Shown here one piece after another: positions 35,995 through 49,206 of a DNA stretch of 64,000 nt (position 1 is its first letter; the number at the start of each line of letters is the position of its first letter). The DNA is from Morinoia aosen (Eukaryota > Arthropoda > Malacostraca > Amphipoda > Talitridae): NCBI GenBank assembly GCA_030386875.1, contig CM059564.1:65081936-65145935 (forward strand), read 5' to 3'. The notes beneath the pieces are model-generated. The model was not told the DNA's origin. It was given only the letters and a program-made list of their open reading frames with translations, and did no database searches. The position numbers and the translations under genes are program-made.

Positions 35995-36268
35995 ATACCA
36001 GGTTTGTTGGTTAAGGAGGACGCAAAGACTTGAGGGGAACAAAGCATTGAAATAATCATTTTCTTGTTCTACTGAAGGGAGAGATGTAATGTCCAGTCGG
36101 ATGAAGTAACAATGGGTTATATGACACACGAAGCTTATTTTTAGCCTCCAAGATTTGCGGAGCTCGAGAAGGACGCAAGAACTGGAGGGGAATAAAGTGT
36201 TGGAATAATTCTTCTGCTTTACAGAAAATGGAGGTGTGGTGTCTTCTCAGATGTGCTGAAGATGGGAA
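35995..36268. repeat. Diverged tandem duplication, 153-bp offset, two units
   Basis: AGGACGCAAAGACTTGAGGG at 36017 recurs as AGGACGCAAGAACTGGAGGG at 36170, and similarity extends about 100 bp downstream. On minus the two units translate to related peptides (SVEQEN..FNALFPSSLCVLL and SVKQKN..SNTLFPSSSCVLL), so the duplicated unit may once have been coding. Confidence 0.65.
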
Positions 36269-36650
36269 ATGGCCCTCAACGCTGACTTTCATGATCAAAG
36301 ACTTTAATTTTGTAATTATGCAATATCCTTAGGGTTGCGACGCTGATTTTTGAGTTCGGCGCGAGATGCCAATTATTCGTTGATTTACTCAAGTACTCAA
36401 CGTAACTCAAAACTGTAGCCATTAAACTAAATTCCCAGCTTTTTTGTTTAGGGCACATGACAGGAAATTACGCCATCAAACTTAACCAAAAAACACTAAG
36501 CACACTTATCTCATAACGTTTAAATGAAAAATTCCAGATCCCTCTAGGTCATACGAGAAAAAAAGTTGCAAAGGAAGGTAAATAAAAGCAAAATTGAAGA
36601 CTTGGTGAAGGTGGGCGAGGCGAATGAAAGTCCTCGCGAACACGGCAGCC
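36269..36650. other. AT-rich spacer
   Basis: Nothing recognised. Confidence 0.4.
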
Positions 36651-36788
36651 ATGAGCAACGACAACACCGAGGCGAGCCCTCCTGTTGTAATTGCACTTCG
36701 TGGACAAACTCGGCACTCGAAAGTCCCCCGCACGCAACTCGTGGGTAGGTCAAACTTGTCAAGCGCTCTTGCAGTACGAAAGAATTAG
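36651..36788 (+). CDS. Possible first coding exon
   Basis: ATG at 36651 in a strong context (GGCAGCCATGA) opens a GC-rich frame starting MSNDNTEASPPVVIALRGQ and continuing TRHSKVPRTQLVG. A donor-like GG-GTAGGT lies at about 36743; without splicing the frame ends at TAG 36786-36788 (45 codons). The abrupt GC rise, start context and nearby donor suggest an initial exon. No following exon or family is recognised. Confidence 0.3.
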   Translation: MSNDNTEASPPVVIALRGQTRHSKVPRTQLVGRSNLSSALAVRKN

Positions 36789-39700
36789 ATCTCGGGGCAA
36801 AAAGCACGGGATGCAATTTGAGGGCGCAGAAAAGAAACTATACTCTCTCACTGCATCGCGAACAGTCGTTATATTTTCAATGAAAATACGAGTGAATTAA
36901 CAGAACACTTTTCGTACCTGTAAACCAAACCTACCACAAAGGGGAACTTATACATTCATTTGATCGAGGTTTGAGAAAGTGTAGGATTCGTAAATTACGC
37001 CATAGTCCCAGAGAAACTCGGTGAAATTGGAGTTCAAGTGGAACCACAAGGGTGCATTAAGTAGGGTGTCTCGGTCGGCACAGTTTGCTATGCTAACAAA
37101 AGAAAGTGTAAGAGTTTTGCTAGAGCGAAAGTACGAAAGGAAAATGAAGAATTGAACGGTAAAGACACTCGTGCAGGAGGTCAGTTACACGGAGCTCTGG
37201 CCTCACTCAGGAACGAAAGTGAGAGCGAAAAAATGGAAGATAATGCCTAAGCCAACTACAAATCTAAACAAACAAAGCTCATTCTACAAGTGCAGCTAAA
37301 TCGGTAGTGGATTGCTGGGGTTACTTCTCAGGAGCGCTAATTCCGCTTCGTGCAATGACGAGGAAAGACACCACCTACACAACAATGAGTGTACCTTAGG
37401 AACTTTATACACCTCCCAGGAGCGCTAAATCCCCAACGTGGTTGTAGGGCATTCCCTTCCAGCGCCCCCTCCCGTTCATCGCGGAATAATTAATACTGTC
37501 TTATAGAATAGTGCTCAGATCCTATTTAAGCAAGAAAATAAAAATTAAATACCAACAATTTCTCAAATTTTACTATTAGTCATTAAGATACGTGCTACTG
37601 TTTCTAATATGCATTCATTTAATTGTGCTGATGAATATCAATAAAACCCCTGTGGAAACCTTACAAACTTCAATGCAACATACAAATGCAAAAAATTATT
37701 TCAACGTTCCCAACGATGTTTCATAAAATATGAAAAATAAAATTTAATTTGATGACTTAAGATAACATCACTTTTTAGACGAAATATCGTCTAAAATAAC
37801 GTCCTTCACCTGCAATCATATTCAACAAGGAATTCTTCCAAACACCCTTATTTCAGAGCTAAATTCGTATAAAAAAGTGCTCACAAAATTGAACACTCAT
37901 TAAGTGGCTCATTAAACACGCGCCTATGTTTTGCAATTCAAGCGCACGTAGTGGATGCAAATTTGGGCCGTAGCCTCGTTTGTCTACGATCGAGTACGCA
38001 AAACGCGTCCTGCCGACTCAACGTCATGTCTACCATGCTCAACATTGAGTAAAATTAGCACTTGCTTCTGTAAAGTACTAGAGGCCACGTGGTGCACAAA
38101 TGAGGGAGGGCCCATGTCGCAGCTTGACTCCCAACTGCAGCTACGCCTCGGGCAAAAAAGCTCCCTTTTGAACTCACACTATTGCGAGGCAGTAGGCAGA
38201 ACACGAATATAATTGGAACGTACACCCTCGCCCCGAGCAGCTCTGCATGTCTGGAAATATTGTATATTGCACTGCGAAGTACAGGTCAGTATTTAGTAAG
38301 GCAATACCTTACAAGAAAAATGAACTTTACAAAAAATATTGGGCGAATGTAATGGATTGCTGAAGGCCCTGGCTAAAACATATAGAAATTTGAATGTCAG
38401 TCTCGGTAATAAAGATACTAGGTAGTAATTTTGGACTAACATTATAAAATATATAATTACGTACATGGTTTATACCTCTGGCTACTTGAACGGAACAGAA
38501 AAGTGGCTATGTATGAAAAATCAATATATATTTTAATGGAAAACCGGTGACCATCGAACTAATTCAAAAATAGAATAAGACAGCTATGATGATATTATTA
38601 TGTATATCGATAAAATACGTTTTTCAGCTTCTATTTTTTCCGAACAAGAAAAAACGAAAAATTCATTTTGCTCCAATGAATCTAATCTTTTGATTATGTA
38701 TCCTACACAAAAGCCTTGACTATTGATAACTTTATTTCGCTATCTACCCACACAAAACAAGCGGACAACAATATAGAGCCTACGGTGCAGAAGCATCAAC
38801 GTAAAGTCCATAAAAACCTGGAGTTAAGAGAAAATAGAGAACAATAGGGGAAGATGGCCGCAGTTGAGGACCGCCAAATGTCAAGGTACTCGTAGATGAT
38901 CATCGATCTCGACGCGACGCAGCGGCGCAGAAAACAGCTTCTGTGTCGGGTCAAATTTCAACACTCACCAGGCACAAAGATGTTGAAGAAGATCAAAAAA
39001 ATTAAAGCATTTAAAAAATCATAAAGCACGTGCGCGAGTTTAACAACTAATTTTTTGCAGTTAATGAATGAGAAGTTAGTTGAGCTGACGAATTATAGTC
39101 ATAAAATGCCCATTAAACGCATAACAACATCAGTCCTTAAACTTAGCACCACCGCGAAAAAAAATTCAACAATGGATCAGGTTGAGTCGGTTTATGCTTT
39201 AATATTCGCTTTTATATTGTTTCAATCACGCTAAAATTTTCAACTTTAATTATTAGCTCGTAACACCCACATTCACGTGCTATATTGAATTATTTACTCG
39301 GTTCGAGTACGTTATCTCTCGTAAGAAGCCTAAATCTTTCATATAATCTATGATGAGATCCCTTGTGTTAATTTGCTAAGGGGTTAAACTGCAGTCAAGT
39401 TTGCACATCATTCAATAATTATGGCTCGCGCTTTCTTCCTTGAGTAATTTTACTGCTCTCAACTATTTTTTCAAAACTATCATTTAGCGTAGAATGGAAC
39501 ACAAAAGGTGGTGATCGAGCAGTACTTTATTTAATTAATTCAGTTAATGTGAAACATCCAGCGATCAATTGTTTCAGCGACGTTTGTTCGAACTTGTTTG
39601 AAGTGCATTTTATTCTCAACGTAAAGAAACAATTTATTCGCCATTAATGGACGAGTTGGCTTTGTTCGATTAATTATCTCACGTCAAAATTAAAAAAAAA

Positions 39701-41571
39701 GCAGCAGTATTAACTTCAAGCCTGGTTAACCAATATCAGCCTCTACCCTGAAATCCCCAAAACTCAAAGTTACGAACACCAGCACGTTCCATCTGAAACA
39801 AGTTCGAAAGCCAAAATATTTTGGCCACGAGCCATAACGTATAATTCGCGTGAACGGGGATAAACAGTTGAATATAAACCTGAGTTTTGATCCCGTTCCA
39901 ATCCCGTTCCTACGTGGTACCTGTAAACATTCTTGGCCATCCTTATCAGAAAATAAAATCAATCATATCTTAAAGAACTTTGAAGTCAGAGAACGTAAAA
40001 GCGTGTTTTACACTCATCCGAAAATGAAAATATATCGTACCGGAAACTGTACTCAAGGTAGACTCCTAGCTATTTTCAACACAACTGTTAAACGTTGTTA
40101 TTTGAATTATAAAGTCTGTGAGATATTTTAAGTGCAATGTACAATTAATCCCTAATCACTTTAAACAACTCTACTGAAGCCTATAACCACGGCACAGAGC
40201 TGGACCACGTCCTCTAAGTAGATCAAGGCTGCGACCCTGTGGGTCTGGCTTAAGAAATTCTGCAAATACGCTCATCCGACAGAAGCTTACTCTTCACGTC
40301 GGGCAACCCGCAGCGCACACACGGGCTGGATATACATATAAGGTCGTCCAACAAGAAGCAGGGGAAGAACTGCGATCTCGGGCCACCGGTGATTCGGGGC
40401 GGCTAACTCAAGTCAGCTCTGTTCCTAATCTTAAACCACTCAGAAAATCTCATCAAATATATTCCAAGTGATGCTTTAAGATAACAAGATCAATCGATCA
40501 AACTAGAAGATAAGAAGTGGAAGCTCTCTGCATTTGCATTAAGAACCTTCAGAAATAAATAGCAAAATGAAACAGAGAAAAATATACCGTTAACTCAAAT
40601 GTTGTAGAGTTGAATTAGCTTGTGCAACAGACTAGCGTTATCTTTTGAATCTATCAAGTTGATGTTCTCAATTAAAATATGAGACTTGATATTTCTCAAT
40701 TGCGCATGAATGAAAAGTATGATAAAGTGTGTTTCATTCTATTAAAATGTAAAGCACAACTTCTTGAAATATAGATGAAAAGATTTGTGTCTCCATTGCA
40801 GTATAAAAATCCAAAATTAATAACAGTAGACGTTTAATACTTGGAAGACTTTAATTTAATACTTAAAACCAACACCCAAGGATTCACATTATACGATTTA
40901 TCGTCGTATTAGCCTTCATCAAACCGTACTGCATCGCAGTTTCTACGACACACCCAAGACCCCACGCATCGTACTTCAAAACAGTCAAGGTCGGAACCTC
41001 TTGAAAAGATATCAGCCGCGTCTTCTGGACATGGTGCGTCGTATTTCAAAGGAACCAAGGCCACAAACCTTTTTGGCAATGCAAAACCCTTCGGAATTTT
41101 AAATTTTATTCCTAGCATTGCTAACGTCCGCGACGTATCAGGTCCATGCCCGAGCCTCGATCACAGCAAGATGACGGAGGCCACTAAACAGATCCTCGGA
41201 CCAGCGCATCGATGGTCTCGATAACATCCTGGCAGCGTCACGCTTCCCGAATCAGGGCACGGAGTTACGAGGTCCAACTCGTGCCGAAGAGGCGTTCGTA
41301 ATCTGCTGTGATGGCCGGTTAATAATACTGGGCAGTTTCAAATAAGTAGGAGACCAGCATCACGGTGCATGTGAGCAGAAATGTTGGTACATGCATTCAG
41401 GAATTATGTAGATCTGCTGCCATAGGAAGCAATATTACTAGGAGGCCTGGCCCAGTAAAAGGCTTCATGTAAGTCAACAAAACTTGATGGTTAACTAGCC
41501 TCAAAGAAAAAGTAAGAAACTCAATCTCATGAAAAAATGTCAATTGGATAGAGCAGTAGTGTCGCACACTA
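36789..41571. other. Intergenic sequence with isolated GC-richer patches
   Basis: At 37320-37480 two AGGAGCGCTAA blocks resemble the plus-strand right end of the SINE-like family and may be a very old copy. Patches at 37955-38210, 40190-40430 and 40900-41320 are GC-richer with partial open frames (for example minus 40909-41118). None is identified. Confidence 0.4.
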
Positions 41572-41935
41572 TGATAGTTAGTTTAAAACTCTCTAGGCTG
41601 CACTACGGCGATCGCAGCAGAGCGAAGAGAAATGACTTTTCAGGATGGACAGCAGAAAACGGAGAATTTATGTGCAAGGTGTGTTCACACATGGGATACA
41701 CTGTGAATAGAAACAGCGAGTTTGGAAGATATAGATAAAGAAGAGAACAAATGAGAGTATAAAATGGTATGGAAACTGAAAGAAACAGAGTATGCAGTAA
41801 AGACAGAACTCCTGAAGGTTATCTATAGCTAAGATAACCTAATAGCATTCCCCTGGGACGCCAGTCGCCATAGCATGAGATATGCTAGCCTAATTAACCG
41901 AAAATTATTGCCTATCCTATGACCCCTGAGGGAGC
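41572..41935 (-). mobile_element. SINE-like element, copy H, highly diverged
   Basis: Starts GATAGTTAGTTTAAAACTCT, has the GTGTGTTCACACATGGGATA and AATAGAAACAG segments, and ends CCCCTGGGACGCCAGTCGCC then CCCCTGAGGG. Same orientation as all other copies. A short insert separates the last two landmarks. Confidence 0.5.
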
Positions 41936-43695
41936 CGCATTAAGCAATGAATTTATTTGAGAAGATACAAATCAGAACTGATCTTATTTCAAAGCAAAGC
42001 GTGAATGTAAAAACAGCGCACATGCACGCTTGAGAAGTACGGAAGCACTGCAGAATGACCAGCAAGAAGTCGCAAAACACCAACAAACTAGCGTGGTACA
42101 AGTAGCACTCCATGTGAAAAAGTCACACGCGTAAAAATTCGAGCATGGGAGTACAGGAAGGAAAAAGGAATGACATTTCCTAAAGGTCGCGATGTATACG
42201 TCCGCTCTTCGATATTAATATGACGAAAAATTTTTGTCTGAAGAATATACATATAAGTTAGGTTCCGATATAGTCGCCTTTCATTTGAATCAACAATAAA
42301 AATCTCCGAGTAGGTACGAGAGAAAAAGAGCGTTTAAGATCCGGCTGCGGTTTCGGCGCCATTGCGTCTACACGAGCAAAAAAGCTAAGCACAGCGGAGT
42401 GCAATTCTGTGTGTAGTAAGTATGACATTGAGCGCTGGTTCTACGCAATTACCATACGCTGGACGCTCGTGTTCTGTTCTCTATTCAATACAGTAAATCT
42501 CATTGAAATGTTAAGGATGATTGTAAAGCACTCTTGGAGTTAATCTGAACCCCAATCTGGATGCTATCGGATAGTTGTTATGCAAGTTATCATTCTAGAT
42601 GTTTGCAGGACAAGTCCTTCAGCATCAAAAATTGGAATTCGGTTCGCTCTGAGTAAGGTAAAGGAATGCAACTTTTGAACATTTCAAAAATTAAATTGAA
42701 AAACATGTGCAATCCAAGGTGTAGTTCTTGAAGTGAGATATCTGAAACAACTCTGCAGACGACCTTTGAGTCTAAACAAGCTGGAAATTGTAATAAAAAA
42801 ATTATTTTCAACGAACATACATGATGACGTCTGTTCAGCTAAAATTTAGGCCAACGGATACGGACGACAAATGAAAAAACTCGGCATTTGGAATAAAGGT
42901 CATCTTTAATTTGGAATAGAGTTGACAAAACTATGAATTATGCCAAAAATACGACACAAATACAATAGGTACTCCTTGCGTACATATACACACAATATAC
43001 ATTATATAAAACATCAGATAAACGAGAAAAAACTAAAAATTTTAAATAGTCCGAATTGAATCAATGACTCTTTAGGTCACGGGGCAACTGGACGCTTGTT
43101 ACATTTTTCCTGTCGAAACCTCTGCAGAATTATCGAATATTTTCGCGGTACTCAACAATTTTGTATTTAAACAACTATAAAGCATGGAATTGATGCGCTT
43201 CAAGCGTAACCGATCCCTGATTAATTTAGAGCAGTTTTAAAGCTATGCAATAGCTACTACAAAGCAGAGGTATACGGCTTCTGTGAACTCACGTGACATA
43301 CGGAAATTTCCACACTGAACAAATACTGTATATGCACTGCTTGTAAAGGTATGCAGGCATTTGCCATCTGCAGCTCGTGACCTCTTATGAGGAAATGAGT
43401 CAACTAAGTAGAATTAGAGGCTAAAATATGAACATTTCGCCGGCATGAAATTTATATTTTTTATCACTGTTCACTATTTTATAACTTTCCAAGGTCATCA
43501 AATAAAAACAAATAATTTTCGTGAGGATTTGATAACAGCATATTAATTTATGATTGTACTCCCGTTAGCCTCGTATACATAGTATAATGATATTACTATA
43601 GTACAATGATAGTCAAGTGAGCAATCCGCTTCCCGCGGACAGTGTACGCGCAGGGCGCGCCCCAGCCTTCTCAGTGTCCAGACCTGCCCTCGTTA
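41936..43695. other. AT-rich intergenic sequence
   Basis: Nothing recognised. Confidence 0.45.
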
Positions 43696-43801
43696 CCCTG
43701 TCTGATTTTTTCGCCCCCTGCATGCATGTTTTTCGCCGCCCAAGTAATTAAATCGCTTGGGCGGTGAAAAAAATGCATGCTCCGGCGAAAGTTAGACTGG
43801 G
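43696..43801. repeat. 106-bp foldback with 11-bp loop
   Basis: Arms 43696-43744 and 43756-43801 pair over nearly their full length: CCCTGTCTGA with TTAGACTGGG, GCATGCAT with ATGCATGC, CGCCGCCCAAG with CTTGGGCGGTG. The inner 25 bp differ at two positions. The loop is TAATTAAATCG. It could be a tiny foldback transposon or, if transcribed, a long hairpin RNA precursor. Confidence 0.85.
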
Positions 43802-44784
43802 AAGTAGCGCACTTCGTTTTCGCTTATTAAGCCATACGAATGCATGGCGCGCAAGGGCACCTGTGCATAGAGAAAATAAACCTGACAAGTCAGACACTGC
43901 AGCATCGAAACCTGTCTAGCATGAGCCAGCAAAAGCAGCGACTTTTTGTACGTGTCTGAAAAAAGTTGTGCATTGCGTATCAGAGCTGGAATATTGTTCA
44001 TTATCTCAAGTGAACAATTGACTAACTAGAACCATTACACCAAGGATATATCTTCTCGATGTTCTTGTATTTAAAATTTCGCGAAGCCTCACACAAATAG
44101 GGAATCATCAAACATTTGTGGAGAAAAACATGCTTTCGAAATCCTCGGATCGTAGATCGCAAAAAGATGCGCAACAAGCAAAGACTTCATTGAATATTTA
44201 GCGTGAGATTTCACTTCTAAAAAGCAGTGTGTGGAAGATAAGAAAGCATAGTGGGACTGTTAGCAAGTCAATTGCTCATAGTTAATTTGATTTCCCAGGA
44301 ATCATACATAACTTAAAAGAAAAAGCTGAGAAATACCGCACCTAAATTTTTATCAACATGATTGTCGCTCTGGATTCAACTCTCCATTAAGAAAATTATT
44401 TTTGGACCCTCTTTTCCTGTGGAGTTTATTTGTTCTTTATCATGTTAGCTAAAAAAAGGCACTGGCCCCACTGGCAAGTAAGTAAAATTTTGGCCATACC
44501 GTTGAGCATAAAGTGCATCTGTAAGCGATTTCTAGCCCCCGAACTCAATAGGTGAAGAACGCAGAGTACGCTCATTGTGGTCTTAGAACAGGCACCTTTC
44601 TTTATTTTCTCGCATTCTTGAACAAATATCACTGTCCAGATGGGCCTTGTGTACAAAATATTGAGAGCGATAAACTTCAAACTTTAGGTTCACGTTCATC
44701 CAATTATGACCTTTGATTTTTAGAATCCCGCTACATCTAGCCAAATTAAGTGTTCTTTCACTGATTTGCAAAAATATCAGTCTA
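43802..44784. other. AT-rich spacer
   Basis: Nothing recognised. Confidence 0.4.
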
Positions 44785-44945
44785 GCGGTGGACTTATGGT
44801 TATTACATAAAAACAGTAAACTGGTAGACCTCCAGTTATTACATGAATACAGTAAACTGGTATGTTTCCAGTTACTGCATGAAAATACTGAACCGGTAGA
44901 CTTTCAGTTGTCCTGTGAAATAGTGAACCTTGTAAATTTTTTATT
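44785..44945. repeat. 36-bp minisatellite, about 4 diverged copies
   Basis: CTGGTA-type blocks at 44821, 44857 and 44893 mark a 36-bp period with CCAGTTATTACATGAA and CAGTAAACTGG in each unit. Both strands stay open across it, with a 12-residue period on plus (LLHEYSKLV-like). Confidence 0.85.
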
Positions 44946-47900
44946 TTGTTACTCCATATGAAAATAGTAAGCAGATAAAATTTCATTTTTGGAGGATTTC
45001 GTTGTTTATTATCATCGCGTAGTTCAAAGCTGTACAATTTTATATGTTCGTGATTTTTTCCTCTTAATTGGTAATTAATTATCAATCAGGATCAAGGTAT
45101 TGAAACGAGGCTAAAAACGTTCATATTAAACGTTTTTGCTGTATTTATCTCCTGCATTGCACGCGTAATTCAAAAACTTGGAATCACCAAGAAGTAAAAC
45201 AAAAATACTTCAGTTATCTGCCAACATTACAAGTAGCCAGGCGCTGATCATGAGAGCCATCACCTGAACATTGCGCCAACAACATTTGAACCAACCCAGC
45301 AGGGCAGCCAGATGCTAATTGATCAAAATTCATTTAACAAATTTTGGGGGGATTTTCGCCAGAAAACACCACACATTCTAACCAAATCAACAGAAAACTT
45401 TTAGAGTTAGGTACACCGCTACGACACAGTAAAATGCTTAAAAATTAGAATGAACAAAAATCGAGCTGCGGTCCCCATGCTTGGCTGCGTGAGGCCAGCG
45501 CCGGTCGTGCATCATAAGCACGCAGCGCGCACGACCCCCAGGAGAATACAAGGGTGACCCTGTGTATTCGCCCGCCGTAAAATGCTGCCAGGGAACATCA
45601 AACCTCACAAACGAAAATGCTGCAGACGTTTCAGTTGTTATGCTTTCACAAACATGACAATAAAGTTGAGTTCTTTTAACTCGGCTTTACTCACACTTGG
45701 TCAAGAAACAGATCACGACAAGCATGTAGCGTACTGCATTCATACGAGGGAAAAGCTTCACTCGGAACGACTAAGACTTTGTAAGGACAAACACCAGAAT
45801 AATGTTGTACAGCCAAAGCTCGTTTGCTGCAACGCGTTGCTCAGTGATACACGGTCCAATTTTGAGCGAACTTTACGCTCGTTACTCGTAGTAAAATACC
45901 ACCGACGAAAATAATTATACACGTGTGTGGGCCCTACACCTAATCGTAGGTAAAATGAATGTTGAAAGTGATGAACTGCCGGGAGGTATTTAGGATGAAA
46001 CATGCCTGACGACTTCATCCATTGTCAAAATTAGACTCTTACAAAGGACTTAGTAAAGCTAAATGTGGTCTGTAATCTGTAACTGAATATCATGAAATAG
46101 ATTTGCTCACACAGAAAAATGATGTAGTATACTTGTCGTGAAGCTTACCAGGTAGAAAGCCAAAACGCCAATAACGAGTAAATAAAATGCCTTTGAATGA
46201 GCGCCAGTAGGTCATGAATGTACGAGACGTGTCAATAATGTTAATTCAAGTAATAAATGTTTATACGCTCCTTACTCTCCTCATTATAAAGTTCCACTTA
46301 GCTCTTAAATGAATTGAGGCGTTTTTAATTTTTTTTCGTTATTCAAACTCGATATTGAGAGCAAATTTCATTAGTTGGCAAATATTACTTCCACATCCCT
46401 TACACCTACGACTTGCTGGCATTTGTTAGAATTTAGAATTAGAATTTACACTTACCTCCGCGTGAGTTTAGGAGCAAAATATACACACCTTTTCTCTTTG
46501 TGCACTAATGGCCTTAGGACTTCTTGAAATTAAATAAAATGTATAGAAATTGCATTCTACTCATCTTTTCTTTGACGGCTTCCAGCATTATACATATGAA
46601 AGTGGTATCCTGTTCTGTTTGTGAACGGTAACGAATCAGAACTTATTCCAACCGGCATAATATAATGAAATAAAAGACTTGAGTAGGTTGTGTGGAAGCT
46701 AGGACAAGGTTCGAGTAGACTAGTATAGGCTGGGCTAGGTTATGTTATTCAAGTCAAAAAACTTGCCATAAATTTTTCACGTGTCCAGCTGGTAAATTAT
46801 ACAAAGAAGAAAAAAAGCCTAGTGAACTTCCTTCCGAATTAGATCGTCTGTACCGTACATCCGACGTATCGAAGGAGACAGTGAAGGATTACTAAGGAAA
46901 AGAGCAGGTTCTAGCGATAGGTAAGCGTTGATTTCCCCGTGTGTAGTTCGGAAATCTTCAGCGGAGTCCTCAAAATAACCTGATCAAAACATGCCTTGAG
47001 AACAGACCTTCCATATTTTTCACCGAAAATCAGTTAGTGGCTAAAAATTCATAGAAATCCGGCCCTCTTTAGCAAACCCGCAGGGAAGTATTTGTTATTA
47101 AGTGTCGTCGCAGGGGCTAGCGTAATAGCTATGGTACTTAACACCTTCACAACACTAACCGCTCGCACGATGACATTTGTGAAGAAACCTCAGCCCGCCC
47201 TGGGGCGACAGGCCACTAATAGGTCTTGGTGACCAGCGCGAGCTCGTAAATCCAAGTTCAGCGACGTTTTTCCTTCCGTTGCACACGTCCTCGTGACGAA
47301 ACCAAATAAAAATCAGGAATCTAGGCAGGAAACGCGCAAAAGCAAGGCACCGGAAGGCGTAAAAATTCCATCAACTTCACCCTAGAATGGCACACACAAA
47401 AAAGGTCCAGTGGGAAAAGAGGGCAAGAAATTTGAGCCGCACCTGAATGACATTTTAAGCACAGACGGATCTTGGGACGGAAGTGCGAGGAAAGGAAGCC
47501 ATCCTCGCGCAGCAAAAATGTTACTTTAGGCCTTATGGTTAAAGCTCCTTCTTTACTAATTAAGTCCGAGAGAATCATTTTAGGACGTAACTCAATTTTA
47601 ATTTTGATGCATAGAATTAATTCAAAGCAGCAAAAATTTATCTTTATTGCATGTTCATCGGTAAAACATTCGTGAAAATTAGTGAATTAAATGGTAATAA
47701 TGAAAGAAAATAAGCAACACCAGCTCTGATGAACAATAAGAGTTAACGGTTGAAAAATGAAACCTCACATGGGGTACAATCTAGACTTCAACTTGGGATC
47801 CAACTTTCTGATGTTTTAGCATTCTGATGAGTTAAATATGCAAGCATTGCCCAGTTAAATTATGCACAGGACTTCATCATAAGCTGAACATTGCCGACGG

Positions 47901-48424
47901 TTGTTAAAAATTCCAAAAAATTGTAAAACATACCACTCCGAATTCACGGAAGCAAGCATATCACATTTCACATAGCAACTCTGAGCGCATGCAGATATTT
48001 TAACAAAATATGGTGTCCAGCACAAGTTTACAGTTCCAAAGAAATAAACATGTGAGTCATATTAGTTATACAGTAATATTACACGATACATTCCAAAGTT
48101 ATACAGCCTCAGCACGCATTTATAATTTCAGATTTCAAAGTGGACAGGAAATATTCGGAAGTTGGATCATCACCATTTCACAATTCACACTAAGAGCGTA
48201 GGAGTCACAAACGAGCAGGGTACAATTGTAAGAATCATTCTTTCGAAGTCTCTTTTATTTCTAACACAAAATCAACATGAACATTTGAATTTTGTCTTAT
48301 CAACATAAACATCTAGAAGGCACGTATGCCGGTATTAAAAATATTGTAGTATTCTCCTGGGTGTCTGAAAATGCTACTTCTCCACAGGATAACAATTATT
48401 TGATTATAATCTGGTTTGTGCCTC
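44946..48424. other. Intergenic sequence with a structured GC-rich patch at 45470-45580
   Basis: GGTCGTGC (45503-45510) pairs with GCACGACC (45529-45536), and GAATACA-AGGGT (from 45544) pairs with ACCCT-GTGTATTC (to 45569) with one bulge. The rest is featureless; the 110-codon plus frame at 45582-45914 has no domain. Confidence 0.4.
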
Positions 48425-48549
48425 CATTACTTCAACGAAGGAAGAAGGATGTTCAAAGAGAGAAATGATGAAGGCCCCATTTAATACGGAGTTTAAGGAA
48501 CGCGGAATATATGTAAAAGTGTGTCCCTTCTCAGAATCCCCTGCGCATA
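48425..48549 (-). mobile_element. SINE-like element, copy F, left piece
   Basis: Contains CCCCATTTAATACGGAGTTT and CCCCTGCGCATA, corresponding to CCATTTAGTATGGAGTTA and CCCCTGTGCATA of other copies. It is interrupted exactly at TA by the element beginning at 48550 and resumes at 50300. Confidence 0.7.
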
Positions 48550-48737
48550 CCCAGGTAGCAAGAAGTTATTGGGCCAATATTGGGTTGATAATTATTTATT
48601 GACCTGATAATGGAATCTTGGATTACAATAATAGGCTAATAACAAGACAATTTCGAAATAAGATATATTTATTTATGATATCAACTTGTTATTGGGACAA
48701 TGTGGTAAATAGTTTTATTTTTAATATTAAACTAACA

Positions 48738-48740
<3 letters not shown>

Positions 48741-48781
<41 letters not shown>
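48741..48781. repeat. (TA)n microsatellite, about 20 units
   Basis: An uninterrupted TA run within the TIR element. Confidence 0.97.
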
Positions 48782-48785
<4 letters not shown>

Positions 48786-49175
48786 GATATTCCTATAAGT
48801 GGAAACTATCTCATAATAATTAAAAAACTCGCAATTTAATGAAATTTGTTACAATATAAATTATTATTGCCCAAATATTCGGTAGATTTTGTACGCCAAT
48901 AATACGGAGTAATTTGTTTAAAATGTACCAATAAAGTTAATGAATAGTTATTGCAGTCATTAATGAGTGCAGATATATTTGACAGATATCAAGAAATGTG
49001 AATACGTTACAATAATATGTATATTCAGAATTACTGTAATCACAGGTTCACAGTTCTTGTTTTTTCAGTCGTCCAATGAGTTTCGAAGGTCTAATTTTTT
49101 CAAAAAATATGCTAAAATCGTTTGTCATATGTTACTATAGCAATAAATGTCTATATATTGAATTAAGAAGATATA

Positions 49176-49206
49176 AAGTCATTTATATAGATGATATAAA
49201 TGACTT
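49176..49206. repeat. 13-bp perfect inverted repeat
   Basis: AAGTCATTTATAT and ATATAAATGACTT separated by AGATG; a short AT hairpin inside the TIR element. Confidence 0.8.

Noticed and set aside
46708..46720. GGTTCGAGT as a tRNA B box
   Set aside because: No A box, acceptor stem or cloverleaf can be built around it.
48618..48839. 73-codon frame across the TA microsatellite
   Set aside because: Its centre is an IYIYIY run from the TA repeat; a repeat artefact.
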